Positions 1 through 9,212 of a stretch of 64,000 nucleotides of DNA are shown piece after piece (position 1 is the stretch's first letter; every line of letters begins with the position of its first letter). The translations under genes were made by a program, and so were the position numbers. This DNA comes from Tritonibacter scottomollicae (lineage in GTDB: Bacteria; Pseudomonadota; Alphaproteobacteria; Rhodobacterales; Rhodobacteraceae). The notes beneath the pieces were generated by a model. The model was given only the letters and a program-made list of their open reading frames with translations, made no database searches and was not told where the DNA came from. The stretch lies in assembly GCF_003003215.1 (NCBI RefSeq), contig NZ_PVUF01000003.1:124001-188000 (forward strand), read 5' to 3'.

Positions 1-2
1 GC

Positions 3-485
3 GAGGTCTCTGCCGCCGTGACCGCCGAGGCACGCCCGGTGGCGGGCTGCGATGCCTTTGCGCTTGGGCAGCTGGATTATGTGGCCACCGCCAGCCCCGC
101 CTTCATGGCGCGCTGGTTCGCAGACGGGCTGACGCCGGAGGCCGCTGGACGCGCGCCCTGCATGATCTTCAACACCAAGGATCGCCTGCAACACCGCTGG
201 CTGACGACCCATGTGACCCCGGATGTCGTGCCGCCCGCCCATTACCTGTCGTCGACACAGGCCTTTCTGGATGCAGCGACTGCGGGCCTCGGCTGGGGCA
301 TGAACCCGGTGCAACTGGCCCGCCCCTATCTGGAGCGCGGGGATCTGGTGGAACTGGTCCCGGGCAGCACTCTTGGTACGCCGCTCTACTGGCAGGTGAG
401 CCGGATCATGGCCCCGGCCCTGCGCGACATCACCCAAGCCGCGCGCCGTGCGGCGGCAAAGACGCTGACGCCTGTAGACGCCTAG
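3..485 (+). CDS. LysR-family regulator, ArgP-like, C-terminal part (truncated by window edge)
   Basis: The reading frame is open from the first complete codon of the window, so this is the 3' part of a longer gene and no start can be assigned. The visible ~160 residues match the effector-binding half of ArgP/IciA-type LysR regulators: a run ending in PVAGC, then a 'Y-V-A-T-A-S-P-A-F' strand, and a late G-W-G-M-N-P segment where the family has its second co-inducer subdomain. ArgP proteins sense lysine/arginine and usually activate an amino-acid exporter (argO/lysE); that partner would lie left of the window and is not seen. The DNA-binding half is also outside. Confidence 0.75.
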   Translation, partial: EVSAAVTAEARPVAGCDAFALGQLDYVATASPAFMARWFADGLTPEAAGRAPCMIFNTKDRLQHRWLTTHVTPDVVPPAHYLSSTQAFLDAATAGLGWGMNPVQLARPYLERGDLVELVPGSTLGTPLYWQVSRIMAPALRDITQAARRAAAKTLTPVDA

Positions 486-556
486 GCGAGCACGCACCCC
501 ACCGGCCGCTCACCTGCCGCTAGCGAGCGCGCGCCGGACAGTGCTAGGCTGGTTGG

Positions 557-1411
557 ATGCGGCGCGCCCTTCTTTCATCGCCCCGGTCGTTCGGGTGGAC
601 CTTCTGGCTCATGCTGGCGATGCCGCGTGCGCTGGTGATCGCGATGCTTTGGGGTTTGACCCATCTGGCTGACATGCCGCTGACGCTGGCCTCTGCGCTG
701 ATCGCCAGTGATGCGCTCGTGCTGATATGGCAGATCATACGCTACCATCACAGCGCCGACGCCCATATCCGCGACACCGGCGCAATGGTGGCAAGCTGGG
801 GCGGGTATTTCGCCTGTTTTCTGGCTCTGCTCGCCTCGGCAACGCTGTGGTGGGATCTGGTTCTGATCGCAACGCGCCCGCCCGTGGCAGAAACATTCGA
901 CCAGCAGATGCGACGCGAGCGAGAGCAGCTTTATGTGCTGGAGGTCGCTTCAGACGGCACCGAACTGCGGTTTGAGGGCGAAATCACCTATGGGCTGAAA
1001 GCACGGCTCACGGGCCTTCTTGTGGCACATCCGAACCTGCGCCGCATGTCATTGACCAGCCCCGGCGGCCATGTCTTCGAGGCCCGTGGCACGGCTCAGG
1101 TGATCTCTGCGGCAGGGCTCGACACTTACGTGGAGGGGGACTGCACCTCGGCCTGCACATTGTTGTTCGCAGCTGGACAGCGCCGCAGCCTCGCCCCAGA
1201 TGCGCGGCTTGGATTTCATGGCTACGGGTTTGCGACGGTGGTGCATCTGCCCGGTTATGATATCGAGGCGGCACAGAACAAGGATCGCGCCTTTTTCCTG
1301 TCTCATGGGATCGCCCCGATGTTTGTCGCGCGCATGTATGACACCCCGGCACAGGACATGTGGTTCCCGGACCTGAGCGTGCTCAGAGCCGCTGGCTGGC
1401 TCCGCGACTAG
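557..1411 (+). CDS. Membrane-anchored ClpP/crotonase-fold protein (COG3904-like), function unknown
   Basis: The 284-residue product has about three hydrophobic segments at the N terminus (roughly residues 12-34, 43-62, 79-104) followed by a soluble domain. The soluble part has the ClpP/crotonase-like signature S-P-G-G (about 168-171), a C-T-S-A-C box (about 196-200, Ser198 the candidate nucleophile) and a conserved His in F-H-G-Y (about 221). Proteins of this kind are usually called predicted periplasmic proteins and their substrate is unknown. The gene stands alone, 70 bp after the LysR gene and convergent with yebC. Protease activity is inference; the fold call is fairly firm. Confidence 0.7.
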   Translation: MRRALLSSPRSFGWTFWLMLAMPRALVIAMLWGLTHLADMPLTLASALIASDALVLIWQIIRYHHSADAHIRDTGAMVASWGGYFACFLALLASATLWWDLVLIATRPPVAETFDQQMRREREQLYVLEVASDGTELRFEGEITYGLKARLTGLLVAHPNLRRMSLTSPGGHVFEARGTAQVISAAGLDTYVEGDCTSACTLLFAAGQRRSLAPDARLGFHGYGFATVVHLPGYDIEAAQNKDRAFFLSHGIAPMFVARMYDTPAQDMWFPDLSVLRAAGWLRD

Positions 1412-1436
1412 ACGATCCCAAATGCCCCAAACGACA

Positions 1437-1465
1437 AACGGCCCCGCCAGATGGGCGAGGCCGTT
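1437..1465 (-). terminator. Rho-independent terminator of yebC
   Basis: A 7-bp perfect stem (AACGGCC/GGCCGTT) extended by further G-C pairs lies just beyond the yebC stop. Read on the minus strand it is followed by a T-rich run (TTTGTCGTTT). It sits between two convergent genes and may stop both. Confidence 0.65.
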
Positions 1466-1490
1466 CTCGGGTTACTTTGTCAGGGGCCGC

Positions 1491-2231
1491 TCAGAGCTGC
1501 GCCATCACCTCGTCGGAGGCCTCGAAGTTGGTGGTGACCCGCTGCACGTCGTCGTCATCTTCCAGCGCATCCACCAGCCGCATCAGCTTTTGCATGCCTT
1601 CCAGGTCCAGCTCGGTGGTGGTGGTGGGCTTCCAGATCAGCTTGGTGCTGTCGCTCTCGCCCAGCTCGGCCTCCAGCGCGTTGGACACGTCGTTCAGATC
1701 GGTGTCCGCGCAATAGACGATGTGACCGTCCTCGGAGCTTTCCACATCCTCGGCGCCGGCCTCGATCGCCGCCATCATCACCGTGTCCGCATCGCCAACT
1801 TCGGCGGGATAGGCGACCTCGCCCTTGCGTTCGAACATGAAGCCGACAGAGCCGGTCTCGCCGAGATTGCCGCCGTTCTTGGAGAAGGTCGAGCGCACGG
1901 TGGAGGCGGTGCGGTTCTTGTTGTCGGTCATCGTCTCCACGATCACCGCAACGCCGCTGGGGCCATAGCCCTCATAGCGGATCTCGTCATAGGTCTCCGC
2001 GTCGCCGCCGGTGGCCTTCTTGATGGCGCGGTCGATCACGTCCTTGGGCACGGAGTTCGACTTTGCCTCCTTGACGGCCAGACGCAGGCGCGGGTTCTTT
2101 TCCGGATCCGGGTCGCCCATTTTGGCGGCGACGGTGATTTCCTTGGAGAGTTTGGAGAACAGCTTGGATCGCGCAGCATCCTGGCGACCTTTACGGTGCT
2201 GGATGTTCGCCCATTTGGAATGGCCTGCCAT
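1491..2231 (-). CDS. yebC: YebC/PmpR family protein (TACO1-like translation/transcription regulator)
   Basis: The 246-residue product has the hallmark start [14 protein letters not shown] and the family's conserved [12 protein letters not shown] block near residue 80, with full length for the family. YebC proteins are cytosolic; they were first described as DNA-binding regulators and more recently as ribosome-associated factors that help translation of polyproline stretches, as mitochondrial TACO1 does. In many bacteria yebC neighbours ruvC; here it does not, being followed by a terminator and preceded by a 400-bp gene-poor gap. The ATG start is fixed by the conserved N terminus. Confidence 0.95.
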   Translation of the reverse strand: MAGHSKWANIQHRKGRQDAARSKLFSKLSKEITVAAKMGDPDPEKNPRLRLAVKEAKSNSVPKDVIDRAIKKATGGDAETYDEIRYEGYGPSGVAVIVETMTDNKNRTASTVRSTFSKNGGNLGETGSVGFMFERKGEVAYPAEVGDADTVMMAAIEAGAEDVESSEDGHIVYCADTDLNDVSNALEAELGESDSTKLIWKPTTTTELDLEGMQKLMRLVDALEDDDDVQRVTTNFEASDEVMAQL

Positions 2232-2408
2232 GGTGCATCCTATGTTTTGATTTCAGAAACTGGCGCTCATATAGCCCCGGAGCGTGCAGGCATTCAAGCC
2301 GGGGCTGTTTTTCTTTGCCACGAGGACAGTTCGAACGCGTCACATCCAGTTCAGGGTGTGTATGGCATTCTGCATTTCTTGCGGAGCGCACCTCCTCAAG
2401 AACCTGTT

Positions 2409-2507
2409 TCACGCGACGCAGGCGAAGATCCGGTTTCCTATGCCGAAACCGATGTAGAATATCTCGTTCTTGCGTGGATCAATGAGCGCATAAACATAGC
2501 GCCCCAT
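2409..2507 (-). pseudogene. Truncated GIY-YIG nuclease domain remnant
   Basis: A 32-codon stretch starting at an ATG reads Y-V-Y-A-L-I-D-P-R, then E-I-F-Y-I-G-F-G-I-G-N-R-I-F, then stops. This matches the first strand and the Y-I-G-x-G-x-G-N-R segment of GIY-YIG nucleases that begin with an 'IDPR' strand. Such proteins normally show GKGKGNRVFAH and continue for well over 100 residues; here both Lys positions are replaced and a TGA follows immediately. No convincing continuation was found in the other frames. The surrounding 2232-2644 interval holds no other gene that I can support, so this looks like a decayed gene. Confidence 0.55.
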
Positions 2508-2644
2508 CCGGTCCACGAGTACGCCCCTAGAACATGAACCCCACGTAGCCAATTGATTTTCCTCGACTGATTGTTCACTGCTGTAATACCAGAGCATTGC
2601 CGAAGGTGCTGAGGTGATGCCTACTAAAAACCCCGGAGCCAACG

Positions 2645-4420
2645 ATGACATTGGACCAAACCCTGCTTTTCAGCCTCTTTGCCGCCGTATTCGGCCTGCT
2701 CCTCTGGGGAAAATTCCGCTATGATCTGGTGGCCTTTGGCGCGCTGATGGTGGCCGTGGTGCTGGGGCTGGTGGAAACCAAGGACGCCTTCGCAGGCTTT
2801 GGTCATCCGGCCACATTGGTGGTGGCGCTGGTGCTGATTGTCTCTGCGGGGTTGGTGAAATCCGGGGCGGTGCATCTGATCACCCGCACCCTGGTGGATC
2901 AGAGCCGTTCGCTGGGGGCACATATTGTCATGATGGGCAGCGTCGGCGCGGTGCTGTCGGCCTTCATGAACAATGTGGCGGCCCTGGCGCTGCTGATGCC
3001 GGTGGACATCCAGACCGCGCGCAAGGCGGGGCGCGCGCCGGGCCAGAGCCTGATGCCCCTGTCCTTTGCCACCATCCTCGGCGGCATGGCGACGCTGATC
3101 GGCACGCCCCCCAACATCATCATCGCCAGTATCCGCCATGACACGCTGGGCGAACCGTTCAAGATGTTCGATTTCGCCCCCGTGGGCCTTGCAGCTGCCG
3201 CGGCCGGTCTGGCCTTTGTCGCCCTTGTGGGCTGGCGGCTGATCCCGGACCGCTCGGGCGCGGCAGGCGCCACGGAGAGCCAGCTTTCTCCTTACGTGGC
3301 GGAGCTGACGGTGCCGGAAGAGTCTGAGCTGATCGGCCAGCGGCTGGGCGGTCTGGACCCGGAGGCAGAGAAGGCCGATGTGGCCATTCTCGGGCTCATG
3401 CGGAGCGGCCAGCGGCGGTATGGTCGCTCGGCGGGGGCGATCCTGCAGGCCGGAGACACCATCGTGCTGGAGGCCACGCCGGAGGCGCTGGACGAATTCC
3501 GCTCGACCCTGAAGCTCGACTTCTCCGATGCTGCGCGCGAGGAGAAGCTGAAGGCCGCGGGCGACGGGCTGGAGCTGATCGAGGTGGTGGTGCCCGAACA
3601 TTCCCGCATTGCCGGGCGCAGTGCGCAGGCGGTGGGGCTGGCATGGCGGCAGAGCGCGGTGCTGCTGGGCATCGCGCGTCAGGGACAGCGGCTGAAAAAG
3701 CACCTGCGTCAGACCGAAGTCGCTCCCGGTGATATCCTGCTGATCCTCTGCCCGCGTGATCGCGGCACAGAAGTGGCCGACTGGCTGGGCTGCTTGCCGC
3801 TGGCCGCACGAGGCCTGTCGGTGACGGCCAATGACAAGACCTGGTGGGCGATCGGTCTCTTCGCGGCGGCGGTGACGGCGGCCTCTTTCGGGTTAGTGTA
3901 TCTCCCGATCGCCTTGGGGTTGGTGGCGATCAGCTATGTGCTGCTGAAGATCCTGCCGGTGGCGGAGATCTACGATCATGTGGAATGGCCGGTGATTGTG
4001 TTGCTGGGCTCGATGATCCCGCTGGGGCAGGCGCTGGAGAAATCTGGCGGCACAGAGCTGCTTGCCACGGCGCTGGTCGATCTGACCCAGGGGCTGCCTG
4101 CCTGGGCGATCCTGACGGTGCTGATGGTGGTGACCATGACCCTCTCGGATGTGCTGAACAACACCGCCACGGCGATCGTGGCGGCGCCGGTTGGGATTTC
4201 GATGGCCAATGCGCTGGATGTCTCGCCCGATCCATTCCTGATGGCGGTGGCGGTGGCGGCCTCGGCGGCCTTCCTCACTCCGATCGGGCACAAGAACAAC
4301 ACGCTGGTTCTGGGCCCTGGCGGCTATCGGTTTGGCGATTACTGGCGCATGGGGCTGCCGCTGGAGATCCTGGTGATCACCGTCTCGATCCCCGCGATCC
4401 TGCTGTTCTGGCCGCTTTAG
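2645..4420 (+). CDS. SLC13-family (DASS) permease with two internal TrkA-C domains
   Basis: A 591-residue inner-membrane transporter. Hydrophobic segments fill residues 5-205 and 400-591; the middle (about 215-380) is a soluble insert with two RCK_C/TrkA-C-like repeats (each with an 'L-x-x-G-D-x-I' turn). Both halves of the SLC13 fold are visible: N-N-V-A at 109-112 with G-T-P-P-N at 153-157, and N-N-T-A at 505-508 with a late T-P-I-G-H-K-N-N motif. Members with this insert (the SAC1/SdcS-like branch) carry sulfate or dicarboxylates; which substrate is moved here cannot be told. A second, diverged copy of the same architecture lies 3 kb downstream. Start is the first ATG after a CCGGAG-like site. 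Confidence 0.88.
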   Translation: MTLDQTLLFSLFAAVFGLLLWGKFRYDLVAFGALMVAVVLGLVETKDAFAGFGHPATLVVALVLIVSAGLVKSGAVHLITRTLVDQSRSLGAHIVMMGSVGAVLSAFMNNVAALALLMPVDIQTARKAGRAPGQSLMPLSFATILGGMATLIGTPPNIIIASIRHDTLGEPFKMFDFAPVGLAAAAAGLAFVALVGWRLIPDRSGAAGATESQLSPYVAELTVPEESELIGQRLGGLDPEAEKADVAILGLMRSGQRRYGRSAGAILQAGDTIVLEATPEALDEFRSTLKLDFSDAAREEKLKAAGDGLELIEVVVPEHSRIAGRSAQAVGLAWRQSAVLLGIARQGQRLKKHLRQTEVAPGDILLILCPRDRGTEVADWLGCLPLAARGLSVTANDKTWWAIGLFAAAVTAASFGLVYLPIALGLVAISYVLLKILPVAEIYDHVEWPVIVLLGSMIPLGQALEKSGGTELLATALVDLTQGLPAWAILTVLMVVTMTLSDVLNNTATAIVAAPVGISMANALDVSPDPFLMAVAVAASAAFLTPIGHKNNTLVLGPGGYRFGDYWRMGLPLEILVITVSIPAILLFWPL

Positions 4421-4459
4421 ATCGCTCGTTGACGCAGCCGCACAGCTGAAGACTGCGGG

Positions 4460-4543
4460 GGGGCTCCCGCCCCTTTTTCCTGCGGCAGAGCCACCATCAA
4501 AAGCGTTGGGCCGGGCGGGGGCCGCGCCGAAGGCGCGGCCCCC
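4460..4543 (+). repeat. GC-rich intergenic repeat, family A, copy 1
   Basis: Two blocks define it: GGGGCTCCCGCCC (4460-4472) and CGTTGGGCCGGGC (4504-4516), followed by a 12-bp perfect hairpin with a GAA loop (4517-4543). The same order recurs near 9.2 kb (reverse) and 29.6 kb. It fills most of the 316-bp gap between the permease and the flavoprotein gene, in which no coding sequence is supported. Confidence 0.7.
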
Positions 4544-4736
4544 GCCCCCTCGCGACGCACAGGGTGCGGCGCAACACCTCTGTGGCGCTGACCTTTCATG
4601 TCGCACGGACGAGAGGCACGGCACTACCGCGCCGCGGCACCTGCCCTCACGGCAGCGCCACACGCAAGGATTGCGCGGCGCGGCCCCTTGCGCCTAGGCT
4701 CAGACAGAAGAGCACCGCGAACCGGGGAGGAACGCC

Positions 4737-6410
4737 ATGGCCGCCGCGCAGAGAGACAACAGCGCCGATGTCATCGTGATTGGCGCCGGGCTGGCCGGGC
4801 TGGTCGCGGCAAACGAGCTGGCCGACCGCGGAAAGCGGGTGATCCTGCTGGAGCAGGAACCGCCGCATTTCCTAGGTGGGCAGGCGCATTGGAGCCTTGG
4901 CGGGCTATTCATGGTCGACACGCCGGAACAGCGCCGCATGGGCATTCGCGACAGCCTCGATCTGGCACGGCGTGACTGGGCCGGCAGCGCGCAATTCGAC
5001 CGCGACGAGGATCACTTTCCGCGCCAATGGGCCAAGGCCTATCTAGAGTTTGCCGCAGGCGACATGCGCCAGTGGCTGCATTGTCTGGGCCTGCGCTGGT
5101 TTCCGGTCGTCGGCTGGGCCGAGCGCGGCGATGGCCGCGCCGAGGGGCATGGCAATTCGGTGCCGCGGTTTCACGTCACCTGGGGCACCGGGCCGGGCGT
5201 GGTTGCGCCCTTCGCCCAACGGGTCGAGGCGCATATCGCGGCTGGGCGCATTGAGGCACGCTTTCGCCATCAGGTCAGCCACGTCATCCAGCAGAGCGGC
5301 CTCATCACGGGAGTGTCGGGAGAAATCCTCGCCAAGGACGCCAGCCCGATCGGCGCTCAGACCAGCCGCCAGGAGGTCGGTGAGTTCGAGGTCTATGCCC
5401 CTTCGCTGATCGTGGCTTCGGGTGGTATCGGCGGCAATCTGGAGATGGTGCGCGCCAACTGGCCGGTGGAGCGTCTCGGCCCCGCGCCAAACCGCATGGT
5501 CTCTGGCGTGCCCTTCCACGTCGACGGGCGCATGCTGAAGGTGGCGCAGACCGCGGGTGGCCATATCATCAACAACGACCGCATGTGGCATTACTGCGAG
5601 GGCCTTCGGAACTGGGACCCGATCTGGCCCAACCACGGCATCCGCATCCTGCCCGGCCCCTCGTCGCTGTGGTTCGACGCTCATGGCAGCCGCCTGCCCG
5701 ACCCGGCGCTGCCGGGGTTCGACACGCTGGGCACCCTGAAGGCGATCCTCGCCACCGGACAGGACTACAGCTGGTTCATCCTCAGTCAGAAGATCATCGA
5801 GAAGGAATTCGCCCTGTCCGGTTCTGAACAGAACCCGGACCTGACCTCCGGCAAATGGGGCGAGGTGCTGCGCGCCCGTCTGCTGTCGCGCGGACAGGCA
5901 CCAGGGCCGGTGGAGGCCTTCAAGAAACACGGCGCCGATTTTGTGGTCGCCGACACGCTGTCGGAACTGATCCGCGGCATGAACGATATTGGCGATGTTG
6001 CGGTGGACGAAGCCCATATGCGGGCCCAGATCGAGGCGCGGGATGCGCAGGTCGACAATCCCTTTGCCAAGGACCGGCAGATCCAGGCGATACATGCGGC
6101 GCGCAACTATCGCGGCGACAGGCTTATCCGGACCGCCAAGCCGCATCGCATTCTGGACCGCGCCAACGGGCCGCTGATCGCCGTGCGGCTCAACATCCTG
6201 ACGCGCAAAACGCTGGGCGGGCTGCAAACCAATCTCGACAGTCAGATGGTCGGCGCAGATGGCCAGCCCCTGCCCGGCCTGTTTGCGGTGGGAGAAGCCG
6301 CCGGCTTTGGTGGCGGCGGCTATCATGGCTACAACGCACTGGAAGGCACTTTTCTGGGCGGGTGCCTGTTTTCAGGCCGACAGGCGGGACGCTCGGACAA
6401 GATCGCCTGA
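4737..6410 (+). CDS. FAD-dependent dehydrogenase (KsdD/fumarate-reductase flavoprotein family)
   Basis: The 557-residue product begins with a dinucleotide-binding motif V-I-G-A-G-L-A-G-L (residues 14-22) and the acidic residue of the second strand (E39). It ends with G-L-F-A-V-G-E-A-A-G-F-G-G-G-G-Y-H-G-Y-N-A-L-E-G, the flavin-pyrimidine-binding segment typical of the 3-ketosteroid-delta1-dehydrogenase / FAD-binding dehydrogenase branch. No signal peptide is present, so it acts in the cytosol. The true substrate is unknown: this branch is often annotated as 3-oxosteroid dehydrogenase without evidence. It is preceded by GGGGAGGAAC, a strong ribosome binding site 6 nt before the ATG, and is not obviously in an operon. 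Confidence 0.85.
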   Translation: MAAAQRDNSADVIVIGAGLAGLVAANELADRGKRVILLEQEPPHFLGGQAHWSLGGLFMVDTPEQRRMGIRDSLDLARRDWAGSAQFDRDEDHFPRQWAKAYLEFAAGDMRQWLHCLGLRWFPVVGWAERGDGRAEGHGNSVPRFHVTWGTGPGVVAPFAQRVEAHIAAGRIEARFRHQVSHVIQQSGLITGVSGEILAKDASPIGAQTSRQEVGEFEVYAPSLIVASGGIGGNLEMVRANWPVERLGPAPNRMVSGVPFHVDGRMLKVAQTAGGHIINNDRMWHYCEGLRNWDPIWPNHGIRILPGPSSLWFDAHGSRLPDPALPGFDTLGTLKAILATGQDYSWFILSQKIIEKEFALSGSEQNPDLTSGKWGEVLRARLLSRGQAPGPVEAFKKHGADFVVADTLSELIRGMNDIGDVAVDEAHMRAQIEARDAQVDNPFAKDRQIQAIHAARNYRGDRLIRTAKPHRILDRANGPLIAVRLNILTRKTLGGLQTNLDSQMVGADGQPLPGLFAVGEAAGFGGGGYHGYNALEGTFLGGCLFSGRQAGRSDKIA

Positions 6411-6478
6411 GCCACCGTATCCGGGCAGCATCACTGACAGGCCAAGCATGCTCTCGATAGGCGCACAGTCCGGATGGT

Positions 6479-6943
6479 TCAGCCGCTGGTCTCCAGCAAG
6501 CTCTCTTCCTCGGCGTCGCGGCTGTAGCGCAGCAGCTCGGTGCCCTCCTCATCCAGCAGGATCAGCGCCGTCGGCTCGATCTGGTAGGAGGTCACACGGG
6601 CCAGCAGCGCCAGCACTGTTTCCTCCTGCTCCGCCAGCCCTTCCGGACAGGCCATCATGGTGCCCGCGATCTTGTCCGGGAAGGTGATCGCCTCGCCGTC
6701 GATCTCCGCCTCACCCATGAACCGGTTGCAGCCAGCGCTGGTTCCGAACTGTCCATCCTCGGCAAAGCTGAGATCGAGACCACGTCCCTCCAGCGGTTCG
6801 GCGCCCTCGATCTGGCTCAATGTCCAGTCCGTCTCGGTGAGCGCGGAGTGCCCCACTTCGGTGGCACGTGTCTGTACCCCGATGACAATGGCGGACGCCG
6901 AAATCATAATTGCTGCGATAAATGCGCGTCGGGTTGTTTGCAT
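6479..6943 (-). CDS. META/HslJ-domain exported protein
   Basis: About 154 residues from the chosen ATG. The N terminus has basic residues then a hydrophobic stretch (about 5-25), giving a signal peptide or anchor. The mature part has the META signature: T-D-W-T-L, a central S-A-G-C-N-R-F-M-G motif and T-M-M-A-C-P-E, as in HslJ, which contributes to novobiocin resistance in E. coli and is heat-inducible. I prefer the ATG at 6943, preceded by GGGAATGGGA, over upstream in-frame ATG/TTG codons that would only add G-M-G-P. It is convergent with the flavoprotein gene and stands alone. Confidence 0.75.
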   Translation of the reverse strand: MQTTRRAFIAAIMISASAIVIGVQTRATEVGHSALTETDWTLSQIEGAEPLEGRGLDLSFAEDGQFGTSAGCNRFMGEAEIDGEAITFPDKIAGTMMACPEGLAEQEETVLALLARVTSYQIEPTALILLDEEGTELLRYSRDAEEESLLETSG

Positions 6944-7071
6944 GGGTCCCATTCCCAATTTCTAATTCACTTATCAAATGTGGGACTGCAATAAGGCCAC
7001 CACAAGAGGCGCCGTTGGGCGAAACGCAGAGATGCGCGGAAAGACGCGCAGTTGCTGCCAATTGATCCCCG

Positions 7072-8850
7072 TCAGAGCGGCCACAATAGCGGGATCACCG
7101 CCGAGGCCAGCAGCCCCATGGACAGGTTCAACGGGATGCCAACGCGCAGGAAGTCCGAGAACTTGTAGCCGCCGGGCCCATAGACCAGCATGTTGGTTTG
7201 ATAGCCGATCGGTGTCGCGAAGGCAGCTGACGCCGCGATCATCACCGCGATCACCAGCGGGCGGGGATCGAGTCCCATAGACTGCGCCAACCCCACCGCG
7301 ATCGGCGTGACAACAACGGCGACCGCGTTATTGGAGACCAGCTCGGTCAGCACGGACGTCAGAAGATAGACCGCCCAGACAAGGAAGAATGGCGGCAGGT
7401 CTGCAAGCGAGGGCCCGATCGCAGTCACGATCAGCTGCACCGCGCCAGAGCTTTCCAGTGCCGCACCGATGGCCAGCATGGAGAAGATCAAGGCCAACAA
7501 GCGCCCGTCGATAAACGAGAAGGCCTCGTCCGCATCGATGCAACGGGTGACCAGCACCAACGCCACAGCAAGGATCGACAGCATGAAGATCGGCGCAAGC
7601 CCGAAGGCCGCGCCAATCACAATGCCGACCATCGCGGCCACAGCGACCGGCGCATGACTGCGGCGATAGGCACGTTGCGTGGGCTGCGACACGTCAGCCA
7701 TGTCGGTTTCCGCCGCGAGCCGCTGAATGTCGCCAGGGGCCCCCTCCAGCAGCAGCGTGTCGCCGACGCGCACGACAAGATCATCCAGCTGCACGCCGAT
7801 GTTCTGATTGCGCCGGTGCACCGCCAGCACATAGACGCCGTAGCGCCGCCGCAAACGCATCGCGCCAAGGCTGCGGCCAACCAGACGACAGCCGGGCGTG
7901 ATCAAGACTTCGACGGTCTTGGTCTCCACTGCGGAGACCTGATCGACGCGCTTCAGCTCCTTGTTGCTTTGCAGGCTGAGCAGTTCGGTCATCTTGGTGC
8001 GCAGGACCACCCGGTCCCCCACCTGCAACTGCACGCCTTCGAGGTTGCGGCGCAGCGAGTCATCGCCACGGATCACGTCGATCAAACGTACACCGGGGCG
8101 TTTGAACAGCTGAACGCCGGTCACTTCGCGCCCGATCAGGTTGCTGTCCGGGGGGATCACCGCCTCGGTGAAGAATTTCATCTTGGAGCGATCCGACAGC
8201 ATCATCGCCAGATTGTCGCGCTCCGGCAGCAGATGTGGGGCGATGAAGCGCAGGTAGAGCATGCCCCAGATCACAACCACGATCCCCAGCGGGGTCACTT
8301 CGAAGATCGAGAACGGCTCCAGCCCCTGCGCGCGCGCGACACCATCCACCAGCAGGTTGGTCGAGGTCCCGATCAGCGTCAGCGTCCCGCCAAGCACAGC
8401 AGCATAGGACAATGGGATCAGCATCTTGGAGGCCGACACATTGAGCGTGCGCGAGATCTGGATGAACACCGGAATCATCACGACAACAACCGGTGTGTTG
8501 GACACAAAGGCAGAGGCGATCACCACGAACCCCATCAGCAGGGCGACGGCAAGTCTCGGGCTGACCTCGGCCTTCTTGCGCGCCACGGCCGTAAAGGCAT
8601 TCAACGCACCCGTGCGCACCATCGCCCCCATGATCACGAACATCGCGGCGATGGTCCAGGGCGCCGGGTTGGCAAGGACCGGCAGTGCTTCGCTATACGG
8701 CAGCACGCCGGTGACAAGCATGACAGACACGCCACAGATGGCGACCACCTCGGTCGGATAGGACTCGCGCAAGAACGCCACGAACATCGCAAGAACGATC
8801 AACAGCGCAAGAATGGCGCTCGATGTGTCACCCGATTGAAAGAGAAACAT
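7072..8850 (-). CDS. SLC13-family (DASS) permease with two internal TrkA-C domains, second paralogue
   Basis: A 592-residue membrane protein with the same plan as the permease at 2.6-4.4 kb: N-terminal membrane half (V-S-N-T-P-V near 114-119, L-I-G-T-S-T-N near 160), a soluble middle with two RCK_C repeats (about 215-395), and a C-terminal membrane half (V-S-N-N-A-V, then A-T-P-I-G-Y-Q-T-N). The sequence differs clearly from its paralogue (GTSTN versus GTPPN at the substrate site), so it probably carries another anion. SLC13/SAC1 members move sulfate, succinate or related anions. It is transcribed from a 580-bp gene-free upstream region that holds a family A repeat. Confidence 0.88.
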   Translation of the reverse strand: MFLFQSGDTSSAILALLIVLAMFVAFLRESYPTEVVAICGVSVMLVTGVLPYSEALPVLANPAPWTIAAMFVIMGAMVRTGALNAFTAVARKKAEVSPRLAVALLMGFVVIASAFVSNTPVVVVMIPVFIQISRTLNVSASKMLIPLSYAAVLGGTLTLIGTSTNLLVDGVARAQGLEPFSIFEVTPLGIVVVIWGMLYLRFIAPHLLPERDNLAMMLSDRSKMKFFTEAVIPPDSNLIGREVTGVQLFKRPGVRLIDVIRGDDSLRRNLEGVQLQVGDRVVLRTKMTELLSLQSNKELKRVDQVSAVETKTVEVLITPGCRLVGRSLGAMRLRRRYGVYVLAVHRRNQNIGVQLDDLVVRVGDTLLLEGAPGDIQRLAAETDMADVSQPTQRAYRRSHAPVAVAAMVGIVIGAAFGLAPIFMLSILAVALVLVTRCIDADEAFSFIDGRLLALIFSMLAIGAALESSGAVQLIVTAIGPSLADLPPFFLVWAVYLLTSVLTELVSNNAVAVVVTPIAVGLAQSMGLDPRPLVIAVMIAASAAFATPIGYQTNMLVYGPGGYKFSDFLRVGIPLNLSMGLLASAVIPLLWPL

Positions 8851-9121
8851 GTAGATCCACTATGCCAGGGTTATCCCGCCGCACTCCGCACGGGCGTGTC
8901 GGCTGGCGGTCAGTTTCACCGATCCCGCGTCGCACAGCAAGCGATTGTCGCAGCAAAAATGCAGTAAACGCAGTATGATCGACGCAGACGTCGCGGATGC
9001 GACACGCGCTGCTGGTCGCCGAGCGCCGGCAAAGGTTTCGCGACCTGCTGCCCCAGACCGACTGGCGGGGATGCTCCCGCCCAAGACACGCTGCTCTGGC
9101 CTGCGCCAGAGAAACGGTCTC

Positions 9122-9212
9122 GGTTGGGCCGGGCACCGCACGCAAGCGTGCGGTGCCCGGCCCAACGGGAGGAGGGTTTTTGTCAAAAAACATGACGACG
9201 GGCGGGAGCCCC
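9122..9212 (-). repeat. GC-rich intergenic repeat, family A, copy 2 (reverse orientation)
   Basis: On the minus strand the same block order appears as in copy 1: GGGGCTCCCGCCC (9212-9200), a CATG plus T/A-rich linker, then CGTTGGGCCGGGC (9167-9155) that here forms one arm of a 20-21-bp perfect hairpin (9123-9143 with 9146-9166). The rest of the 8851-9429 gap contains no gene I can support; it should hold the promoter of the permease. Confidence 0.75.
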
